A DNA stretch of 6,287 nt from the NCBI GenBank assembly GCA_947624855.1, contig CANQMC010000072.1, positions 1 to 6,287 of the forward strand, written 5' to 3'. This document shows, piece after piece, positions 1-4,782 of the stretch (positions are counted from its first letter, which is position 1; every line of letters starts with the position of its first letter). Position numbers and translations under genes: made by a program. This DNA comes from an uncultured Bacilli bacterium (lineage in GTDB: Bacteria > Bacillota_I > Bacilli_A > RF39 > UBA660). The notes under the pieces were generated by a model, which made no database searches, was not told the DNA's origin, and worked only from the letters and a program-made list of their open reading frames with translations.

Positions 1-818
1 AAAAAGCATTAGAAAAATTAAAAAGTGAAGGAGTTATAAAGGATTATGTTTTAGAGTTTTTTTCAGAAATTGATAAAGATGCAATTAAAAGTTATTGTGC
101 AATTCATAATATAGATGAAAAATTAAATTTAGGTAGTATAGTTGATATAAAGGGAAAAGATTTACCATATTGTGATTTATGGATAGGAGGATTTCCATGT
201 CAAGACATTTCTTGTGCAGGAAAAATGAAAGGATTTGATATTACAAGTTCTACTAGATCAAGTTTAGGTTGGGAAATGATTAGATTACTCGGAGAAGTAA
301 AAGAGAAACCACACTATGTAATATTTGAAAATGTTGCTAATATTACTAGTAAGGCATTTAAATCCACACTAGACTTGTTTAAACAGGATTTAATTAGTTT
401 AGGATATACATTATATGATAAAGTATTAAATGCTACCGATTATGGAGTACCGCAAACAAGAAAAAGATATTTTCTTGTTGCTATATTAGACAAGAATAAA
501 AAATTTAGTTTTATAGAAGGCACAGGATGTTCAAAAACATTATTAGATTATTTAGAAAGAGAAGTAGATGAAAAATATTATTTAACTACAAGTAAATATA
601 AAATGATTAATAATAAAATTATATTTAATAAAAAGAATAATTCTGATAGAAAGTATGAAGTAGATTTAAAAAAGTATAATACAGGTAGTGTTTGTGGTAA
701 AGACAAAAATTGCAAGTTTGCTCAATCTTCTAGAGTATTTTCACAAAATGGATATGCACCGACACTCACAGCGAATAATACATCTGATAATTGTAAAATT
801 TTAGTAGAGGAGGTTTAA
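1..818 (+). CDS. DNA cytosine-5 methyltransferase, large fragment (5' end outside window)
   Basis: The enzyme transfers a methyl group from SAM to C5 of cytosine in DNA. The frame is open from base 3, so the first ATG inside (225) is not the start. What I see: the motif II-like FFSEIDKDA, the motif IV GGFPCQDIS with the catalytic Cys codon at 198-200, the motif VI ENV at 327-335, the motif VIII QTRKRYF at 453-473, and a target-recognition region ending in RVFSQNGYAPTLTA. Motif I must lie just upstream of the window. The frame stops at 816-818, right after the recognition region and before motifs IX and X, which are encoded by the next ORF. No restriction endonuclease is visible, so it could be a solitary phage- or element-type methylase or half of a restriction system lying upstream. 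Family assignment is secure; the recognition sequence cannot be predicted. Confidence 0.93.
   Translation, partial: KALEKLKSEGVIKDYVLEFFSEIDKDAIKSYCAIHNIDEKLNLGSIVDIKGKDLPYCDLWIGGFPCQDISCAGKMKGFDITSSTRSSLGWEMIRLLGEVKEKPHYVIFENVANITSKAFKSTLDLFKQDLISLGYTLYDKVLNATDYGVPQTRKRYFLVAILDKNKKFSFIEGTGCSKTLLDYLEREVDEKYYLTTSKYKMINNKIIFNKKNNSDRKYEVDLKKYNTGSVCGKDKNCKFAQSSRVFSQNGYAPTLTANNTSDNCKILVEEV
807..813 (+). promoter_or_regulatory. Strong ribosome binding site for the small methyltransferase piece
   Basis: GAGGAGG lies seven bases before the ATG at 821, inside the last codons of the upstream fragment. Near-perfect Shine-Dalgarno pairing and good spacing argue that the short downstream ORF is translated separately, probably by ribosomes that have just terminated at 818. 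Confidence 0.75.
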
Positions 819-820
819 AT

Positions 821-997
821 ATGAGAATTAGAAAATTAACATCTAAAGAAGCATGGAGACTTATGGGTTTCAGTAATGAGGATTATAATAAAGCAAAAAG
901 AGTATGTGCAGAAACTTATTTATATCACCAAGCTGGAAATTCAATAGTAGTAGATGTGATTTATAATGTGTTGAAATCAATTTTTGAATTAAAATAA
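821..997 (+). CDS. DNA cytosine-5 methyltransferase, C-terminal piece (motifs IX and X)
   Basis: This 58-residue ORF starts two bases after the stop of the large fragment and lies in a different frame. It reads MRIRKLTSKEAWRLMGF, a clear motif IX (RKLT.KE..RLMGF), followed by HQAGNSIVVDVI, a clear motif X (GNSI...V). These normally form the end of a one-chain C5 methyltransferase and complete the SAM pocket and domain packing. The two pieces together therefore contain the expected parts from motif II onward. The excellent ribosome binding site and tight TAA-AT-ATG spacing suggest translational coupling and a two-chain enzyme, as known for M.AquI and M.EcoHK31I. The alternative is a recent frameshift in a once-continuous gene; a sequencing error is also possible. 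Identity is secure; whether it is functional is inference. Confidence 0.85.
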   Translation: MRIRKLTSKEAWRLMGFSNEDYNKAKRVCAETYLYHQAGNSIVVDVIYNVLKSIFELK

Positions 998-1004
998 ATA
1001 TTTT

Positions 1005-1034
1005 TTGGTTAAAATGAGCTAACATGTTGGTTAG
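1005..1034 (+). repeat. Spaced direct repeat and short palindromes upstream of a promoter
   Basis: TTGGTTA occurs at 1005-1011 and 1027-1033, a start-to-start distance of 22 bases (about two helical turns). Between and overlapping the copies are CTAAC (1019-1023), complementary to GTTAG (1030-1034), and the 8-base palindrome AACATGTT (1021-1028). The cluster ends just before the proposed -35 box at 1037, so it could be an operator or activator site. The repeats are short and the DNA is AT-rich, so chance is possible. Confidence 0.3.
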
Positions 1035-1036
1035 TA

Positions 1037-1065
1037 TTTAAAGAAAAATGAAAATATGATATAAT
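1037..1065 (+). promoter_or_regulatory. Promoter for the phosphatase-HAD-GNAT operon
   Basis: TTTAAA (1037-1042) as a weak -35 is 17 bases from a consensus TATAAT (1060-1065). The -10 is extended by TG at 1057-1058. Predicted transcription starts near 1072, giving a leader of about 50 bases before the first gene. No terminator hairpin is evident between the methyltransferase and this promoter, so read-through from upstream is also possible. Confidence 0.7.
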
Positions 1066-1124
1066 TAATATTAGCAAAGCAAAGTATTAAAATATTATTA
1101 TTGTAAAAATGGAGGTGTAATATA

Positions 1125-1661
1125 ATGAAAACAAATCTTATCTATTTTGTACATGGAACAACATATGATAATGCTAATAAAAAATGCTCTGGTTGGAAGC
1201 AAGTAGAGTTAAATGATTTAGGTAGAGAACAGGCAGCAAATCTGGGAAAAATTAATTCAAAAATTAAGTTTGATGTAATTTTTACTTCTGATTTAGTTAG
1301 AACAATAGAAAGTGCAAATATCGCTTTCCCAAATGTACCAAAAATTCAAGATAAAAGATTAAGGGAATGTAATTATGGTGATTTAGATGGTGAAGATAAA
1401 AATCTTATTGTATATGAAAAACATGTTAACGAACCATTTCCAAATGGAGAATCTCTTAAAGATGTTGAAAAGAGAATTAAAAGTTTGATTGATGATATTT
1501 TAAAAGATTATAAAGGAAAAACTATCGGTATCGTTGCACATAGAGCTCCACAATTAGCGTTTGAAGTTATAACTAAAAATATAAGTTGGGAAGAAGCAAA
1601 TAAAAATGATTGGAGAAAAACTGGCGATTGGCAACCAGGTTGGGAATATAATATTGATTAA
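1125..1661 (+). CDS. Histidine phosphatase family protein (phosphoglycerate mutase-like)
   Basis: This 178-residue cytoplasmic protein has the histidine phosphatase fold, whose members remove or move phosphate through a phospho-histidine. The phospho-acceptor is His10 in YFVHGTT. Arg59 in TSDLVRT, Glu81 in RECNYGD and His139 in VAHRAPQ match the other catalytic positions. The usual RHG triplet reads VHG here, so the first phosphate-binding Arg is missing. From memory, close relatives share FVHGTT, which would make this a subfamily trait rather than a lesion. Substrate is unknown; a small phosphorylated metabolite is likely. The start is set by GGAGGTG at 1111-1117. It is the first gene after the promoter at 1037 and lies 47 bases before a HAD hydrolase. 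The length suits a single-domain member. Family is secure, activity less so. Confidence 0.88.
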   Translation: MKTNLIYFVHGTTYDNANKKCSGWKQVELNDLGREQAANLGKINSKIKFDVIFTSDLVRTIESANIAFPNVPKIQDKRLRECNYGDLDGEDKNLIVYEKHVNEPFPNGESLKDVEKRIKSLIDDILKDYKGKTIGIVAHRAPQLAFEVITKNISWEEANKNDWRKTGDWQPGWEYNID

Positions 1662-1708
1662 GTTGAAAATATCAATTATTAAAAAAGTAATTTAGTATTG
1701 GAGAAAAT

Positions 1709-2272
1709 ATGATAAAAATAATTGCATTTGATTTTGTCGGTGTTCTTGTTAATGAAAAAGATGTTGAGTTATCTGATATAGAAGTACAATTGGAGAGAAT
1801 GTTTGGTCCAAATATAAATGATTCTGATTATTTGATTAAAGCAAATAGTTTAATAGAAGATGCATCTGATATCATTAACATAACAGAACTTTTGATTAAT
1901 AAAATATATAAAATAAGAGATAAACATCTATTTGAAAAAATAAAAAGAAGGTATAAAAATATTAAAATAATTGTAGCTACAAATCATTTATCATTTGTTA
2001 AAAAGTTTATTATAGATAATTTTGACGCTACTTATTTGGATGACATAATAATATCTGCAGAAATTAATAAGATTAAACCAAATGCAGATTTTTACGAATA
2101 CATATTAAATCGGTATAATATTACACCAAAAGAATTATTGTTTATTGATGATAATATTGATAATATTAAAAGTGCTAATAGTCTAAAAATAAATACCATC
2201 AAAGTTGAAAAAAGTACAAATCTTTTTTTTGAAATAACAAAGGTTATTGATAACTGTACTTTTGTTAATTGA
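1709..2272 (+). CDS. HAD superfamily hydrolase with a variant motif I
   Basis: This 187-residue protein has the haloacid dehalogenase fold; most members dephosphorylate small molecules through an aspartyl-phosphate. Motif I is AFDFVGVL with the nucleophile Asp8. The second Asp, normally two residues later (DxD), is Val10. Motif II is Thr91 in IVATNH, motif III is Lys123 in KIKPNADFY, and motif IV is Asp147-Asp148 in FIDDN. Loss of the second Asp removes the general acid/base of the phosphatases; dehalogenase-type members also lack it, so another chemistry, binding only, or inactivity are all possible. The region between motifs I and II is about 80 residues and reads as a helical cap. GGAG at 1700-1703 supports the ATG at 1709. 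It probably forms an operon with the genes on both sides. Fold is secure, function unknown. Confidence 0.85.
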   Translation: MIKIIAFDFVGVLVNEKDVELSDIEVQLERMFGPNINDSDYLIKANSLIEDASDIINITELLINKIYKIRDKHLFEKIKRRYKNIKIIVATNHLSFVKKFIIDNFDATYLDDIIISAEINKIKPNADFYEYILNRYNITPKELLFIDDNIDNIKSANSLKINTIKVEKSTNLFFEITKVIDNCTFVN

Positions 2273-2294
2273 AACGTTTAATGAGGTGAGTGAA

Positions 2295-2660
2295 ATGACA
2301 AATTATGAATGTGTTATAGCTACTAAAGAACTAATTATAAAAAAATGGGATGAAGAGATTTTAAAACATAATAATTCAGAATTATGGAAAAGTTTTAAAG
2401 AAAAGTCATTGAGGAATATTAATACAAGAATAGTTTATATGGGATTGTTAAATGGAAATATAATTACTGAATGTACAGCAATAGTATCTAAAAATGATTT
2501 AGATATGCAAAATAAAGATAGCTTAGTAGGTGATGGGAGAGCATATTTAACTGCTTTTAGAACAAATAAAGAATTTGAAAATCAAGGATATTTTTCAAAA
2601 TTATATAAATTTATGGAAAATGATTTAAAAAAAAGGGACTTTAATTATTTGACAAAATAA
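2295..2660 (+). pseudogene. GNAT family N-acetyltransferase, truncated at the C-terminus
   Basis: GNAT enzymes transfer acetyl from acetyl-CoA to an amine. The fold is recognisable from GRAYLTAFRTNKEFENQGYFSKLYKFMENDLKKR (residues about 81-115), where the FRTNKEFENQGYFSKL segment corresponds to the acetyl-CoA loop of motif A. The frame ends with NYLTK, at the strand where full-length relatives continue with a LGVEP-like segment and a final helix and strand, so about 60 residues are missing. The chosen ATG at 2295 has GAGGTG at 2283-2288. An in-frame ATG at 2247 would overlap the HAD gene and lacks a ribosome site. The last codons overlap the -35 box of the next promoter, which suggests that a deletion or recombination joined this gene to foreign upstream DNA. 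The 121-residue product is probably inactive; substrate unknown. Confidence 0.78.
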
Positions 2661-2676
2661 AAAAATATGATAAAAT
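2649..2676 (+). promoter_or_regulatory. Strong promoter for the methyltransferase-sortase gene group
   Basis: A perfect TTGACA -35 (2649-2654) is 16 bases from TAAAAT (2671-2676), which is extended by TG at 2668-2669. It overlaps the last four codons and the stop of the truncated acetyltransferase. Transcription would begin near 2683 and pass through the hairpin at 2718-2751 before reaching the gene at 2795. Confidence 0.75.
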
Positions 2677-2717
2677 ATAACACGATTATTTAATTAGTTT
2701 ATTGTTAATTCGTTTTG

Positions 2718-2751
2718 GAGGAGGAGGACCTTATTTTAGGTCCCCCTTTTT
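2718..2751 (+). terminator. Terminator-like hairpin, possible attenuator
   Basis: The left arm is a GGA-repeat run ending in GGACC (2726-2730). The right arm starts with GGTCC (2739-2743) and continues CCC then five Ts (2747-2751). The five-base GC-rich core pairs perfectly across the loop TTATTTTA, and pairing continues outward after one A-C mismatch with two G-C pairs and then A-T and G-T pairs. A T tract follows directly. It lies about 35 bases after the predicted start of the 2649 promoter and before the first gene, so it could attenuate that transcript. Equally, it may simply end the upstream operon. The alternating GGAGGAGGAGG arm can pair in several registers. Confidence 0.65.
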
Positions 2752-2794
2752 CTATTTCTATAAAATTATTTTAATGAATTGGTTGGTGATAAAT

Positions 2795-3565
2795 ATGGAA
2801 AAAAGAGAAAAATTTTTGGAATCAAGAGACAATACAAAGAGAGAAAGTGAATATTGGGGTAATGATGATTTTAACGATATAGATGATGACTATTATAAAG
2901 CATACGAAAAAAGATACCAACAGGTATATAAACATAATTATCTTTGGTCTTCAAAAGAGCCAACACCAGATGTTATTGAAACAATATTAAAAGAAAAAAT
3001 ATCATCAAATGCAAAAATACTAGAACTTGGTTGTGGCGAAGGCAGGGATGCTATATTTCTTCTTAATAAAAATTATGATGTTCTTGCTGTTGATTATTCA
3101 AATACAGTTATAGAAAAATGTAAGGAATTGTCTAATTATAATTATAATTATAATGATAAATTTAAACAATTTGATATTATTAATGATACTTTAAATGATA
3201 AATTTGATTTTATTTACTCTATAGCGGTTATTCATATGTTTGTTAATAAGGAACATAGAAATAAATTTTATAATTTTATATATAGCCATTTGAATAAAAA
3301 TGGTATTGCTTTAATAGTATCAATGGGTGATGGTATAAAAGAATATAAATCAGATGTAACTAAATCATTTGATGATGTCGAAAGAGTTGTAGTCAACAAT
3401 GATGAAAAAATTAATATCGCTACTACATCTTGCAATATAGTTAATTGGAATACATTTGAACAGGAACTACTAAACAATGATTTAGTTGTAAAAAGAAAAT
3501 GGATTTCAGAAAAAATACCCGAATTTAATCCAGCTATGTGTGTTGTTGTTTGTAGAAAGGAGTGA
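2795..3565 (+). CDS. Class I SAM-dependent methyltransferase
   Basis: This 256-residue cytoplasmic enzyme should move a methyl group from SAM to a small molecule or protein; the acceptor is unknown. SAM motif I is KILELGCGEGRDA (residues 74-86). LAVDYS (97-102) gives the acidic Asp100 that contacts the ribose. FDFIYSIAVIHMF matches the motif IV region. Residues 20-55 (YWGNDDF to LWSSKEP) form an N-terminal segment rich in Tyr and Asp that may shape the acceptor site. The Rossmann core resembles TehB/UbiE-like enzymes, but I cannot assign a specific family. ATG 2795 is preferred because GGTGAT sits at 2785-2790; in-frame starts further up (2702, 2774) would translate through the hairpin or lack a ribosome site. 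A hexamer repeat encodes residues 114-120. The next gene starts 7 bases after the stop. Confidence 0.87.
   Translation: MEKREKFLESRDNTKRESEYWGNDDFNDIDDDYYKAYEKRYQQVYKHNYLWSSKEPTPDVIETILKEKISSNAKILELGCGEGRDAIFLLNKNYDVLAVDYSNTVIEKCKELSNYNYNYNDKFKQFDIINDTLNDKFDFIYSIAVIHMFVNKEHRNKFYNFIYSHLNKNGIALIVSMGDGIKEYKSDVTKSFDDVERVVVNNDEKINIATTSCNIVNWNTFEQELLNNDLVVKRKWISEKIPEFNPAMCVVVCRKE
3134..3154 (+). repeat. AATTAT hexamer microsatellite inside the methyltransferase gene
   Basis: Three tandem copies of AATTAT plus a half copy encode alternating Asn-Tyr (residues 114-120). A change in copy number would add or remove Asn-Tyr pairs without shifting the frame. It sits between the ribose-binding strand and the next strand of the fold, where a loop or helix end can tolerate length changes. 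Confidence 0.6.
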
Positions 3566-3572
3566 TGATTTT

Positions 3573-3851
3573 ATGGCATCAGTATGGCAAAATAACAAAT
3601 TGTTAAGAAAATGGGAAAGAAAACATTTTAAAGAAAATGCAAATTCAATTTCAGGAAGAATTATTAATGAAATAAAGGATGATGATGAGATTTATACATT
3701 AGAAATAGCTACATTGCTTAACAAAATGAATTTAATCAAATTAAAACAATTATTTACTGATGATATAACAGTAGAAATTGCAACAAATAAGAAAATTAAA
3801 AAAACAATAATATCTTTTTGGAATAATATAGAAAGGGAAAATCAAATATGA
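3573..3851 (+). CDS. Small protein of unknown function upstream of and overlapping the sortase
   Basis: I do not recognise this 92-residue protein. It is charged and probably mostly helical: a basic N-terminus (NNKLLRKWERKHFKE), an acidic middle (EIKDDDEIYTLEIATLLNKMN) and a Lys-rich tail. It has no signal peptide, membrane span or Cys, so it is likely cytoplasmic. The middle reads like a small helical bundle that could bind DNA or protein, but I see no clear helix-turn-helix. The start at 3573 (MASVWQ) follows GGAG at 3559-3562; an in-frame ATG at 3540 lies inside the previous gene and is rejected. Its stop overlaps the sortase start as ATGA, so the two are probably translationally coupled and may work together. 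Confidence 0.75.
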   Translation: MASVWQNNKLLRKWERKHFKENANSISGRIINEIKDDDEIYTLEIATLLNKMNLIKLKQLFTDDITVEIATNKKIKKTIISFWNNIERENQI

Positions 3852-4456
3852 AAAGAAAGCTAAAAGTAGTAGGTCAAATATTCATAAGTGTTTCTTTAGT
3901 AATAATATCATTTTTGAGTGTTTATAATTATTATCAAACTCAAAAAGATGAAAAAATGATAAACGATTACATTGAGGAAACTAAAATGGTAGATGAAGAA
4001 GAAATAGAAGAAGAACAACCAGAAATAAAAAAAGAATATCAACAAGAAATAAATTATACAGCAGTTTTAGAAATACCTAGTATAGATTTAAAAAGAGGTG
4101 TAGTTGATAGCACTAAGAACTTTAGCTCGATTAATTATGCTATAAGTGTTGATGGACATAGTAATTATCCTGACAAAGAGGGTAATTTTATTTTATATGC
4201 ACATTCTGGGAATAGTAACATTTCTTATTTTAAGAAATTAATAAATGTTAATATTGGTGATAGTGTTTATGTTTATTATAAAGGGGTTAAATATAATTAT
4301 GAAATCACCAATAAATATGATATAGAAAAAACAGGCAAAGCAGATGTTTTGCTTAGTAATAGTGATAAATATATAACATTAATAACTTGTAATCCAAATA
4401 GAAAAGGTTATCAAGTAGTTTTAATAGGTAAACAAACTAATCAAATTAAATATTAA
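3848..4456 (+). CDS. Membrane-anchored sortase (cysteine transpeptidase)
   Basis: Sortases cut a C-terminal sorting signal and join the protein to cell wall or to another pilin. This 202-residue protein has a basic start (MKRKLK), one hydrophobic segment (residues about 7-26) acting as membrane anchor, an acidic linker (about 47-66) and an extracellular sortase barrel from about residue 69 (YTAVLEIPSIDL). Catalytic residues seen are His119 in LYAHSGN and Cys181 in TLITC. The third residue, Arg, usually lies about 8-13 positions after Cys at the start of the last strand; here the only Arg is Arg185 (CNPNRKGYQVVLIGK), so it is shifted or replaced by Lys186. No substrate with an LPxTG-like signal is in the window. 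Translation is probably coupled to the upstream gene by the ATGA overlap. Sortase fold is secure; the class is not, though short single-anchor sortases of this kind occur in Firmicute mobile elements. Confidence 0.92.
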   Translation: MKRKLKVVGQIFISVSLVIISFLSVYNYYQTQKDEKMINDYIEETKMVDEEEIEEEQPEIKKEYQQEINYTAVLEIPSIDLKRGVVDSTKNFSSINYAISVDGHSNYPDKEGNFILYAHSGNSNISYFKKLINVNIGDSVYVYYKGVKYNYEITNKYDIEKTGKADVLLSNSDKYITLITCNPNRKGYQVVLIGKQTNQIKY

Positions 4457-4483
4457 TTTTAATGAATAAAAGGGGGTTTTATT

Positions 4484-4684
4484 TTGAAAGGAAAAGAAGA
4501 AAAGAAAAATAAAGAGAAAAAAAGAAAATGGACATGGGAATTAACAGAAACAATAAATCCCATGTTATCAGAAGATGAAATAAGTGATTTAATTAATAAA
4601 AAGTTGGCATATATCATTGTAGAAATGGAACATAATCCTGTATCTTATCTAAAATTTGATAAAAATACAGGAAAGTTGCTGTAA
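4484..4684 (+). CDS. Small Lys/Glu-rich protein of unknown function with TTG start
   Basis: This 66-residue protein starts with a highly charged stretch (KGKEEKKNKEKKRKW), followed by a more ordered part (ETINPMLSEDEISDLINKKLAYIIVEMEHNPVSYLKFD) predicted as helix then strands. There is no membrane span or Cys. TTG at 4484 is the start because AGGGGG at 4471-4476 is spaced seven bases from it, and no in-frame ATG exists nearby. It lies 27 bases after the sortase and 98 bases before the recombinase, in the same direction. I do not recognise the family. Position next to the recombinase makes an accessory or regulatory role in the element plausible, but that is inference. Confidence 0.7.
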   Translation: MKGKEEKKNKEKKRKWTWELTETINPMLSEDEISDLINKKLAYIIVEMEHNPVSYLKFDKNTGKLL

Positions 4685-4690
4685 AAAAGG

Positions 4691-4709
4691 CAATTACGCG
4701 GTATAATTG
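4691..4709 (+). promoter_or_regulatory. Small palindrome containing a -10-like box upstream of the recombinase
   Basis: CAATTA (4691-4696) and TAATTG (4704-4709) are perfect inverted repeats around a 7-base centre. The right arm overlaps TATAAT (4702-4707), a consensus -10 box. A convincing -35 is missing (TTGCTG at 4676-4681 is 20 bases away). This could be a repressible promoter for the recombinase, with the palindrome as operator. The evidence is sequence pattern only. Confidence 0.35.
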
Positions 4710-4729
4710 TGTTATGTATTATTAGGCAT

Positions 4730-4780
4730 TTATATATCAAAAAAGTATATAACTTCAATCTCAAATGGAGGAGTTATATA
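4730..4780 (+). promoter_or_regulatory. Mutually exclusive hairpins over the recombinase ribosome binding site
   Basis: TATATAACT (4746-4754) is perfectly complementary to AGTTATATA (4772-4780), and a G-T and a C-G pair extend the stem inward. The right arm takes up part of the ribosome binding site GGAGGAG (4767-4773) just before the ATG at 4783. The left arm can instead pair with TTATATA (4730-4736) to form an upstream hairpin that frees the ribosome site. The arrangement resembles an on/off translation switch or a binding site for the recombinase itself. The arms are AT-rich, so the stems are weak. Confidence 0.45.
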
Positions 4781-4782
4781 AA

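Noticed and set aside
225..818. ATG at 225 as the methyltransferase start
   Set aside because: The frame is open from the window edge and the catalytic PCQ motif lies upstream of this ATG.
807..823. Programmed -1 frameshift fusing the two methyltransferase pieces
   Set aside because: No X XXY YYZ slippery heptamer is present at the stop, and the GAGGAGG site is better explained as a ribosome site for reinitiation at 821.
2270..2272. TGA read as Trp (Mycoplasma-type code)
   Set aside because: Trp is always TGG in the genes here, and TGA falls at natural ends of the HAD, SAM methyltransferase and 92-residue genes.
2247..2294. ATG at 2247 as the acetyltransferase start
   Set aside because: It overlaps the HAD gene and lacks a ribosome site; 2295 has GAGGTG at good spacing and a family-like N-terminus.
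2702..2794. TTG at 2702 or ATG at 2774 as the SAM methyltransferase start
   Set aside because: The first would translate through the terminator hairpin; neither has a properly spaced ribosome site, whereas 2795 does.
3268..3477. Minus-strand ORF
   Set aside because: It is a shadow of the SAM methyltransferase gene; no ribosome site or protein features.
3540..3572. ATG at 3540 as the start of the 92-residue protein
   Set aside because: It lies inside the methyltransferase gene with no ribosome site; GGAG at 3559 serves 3573.
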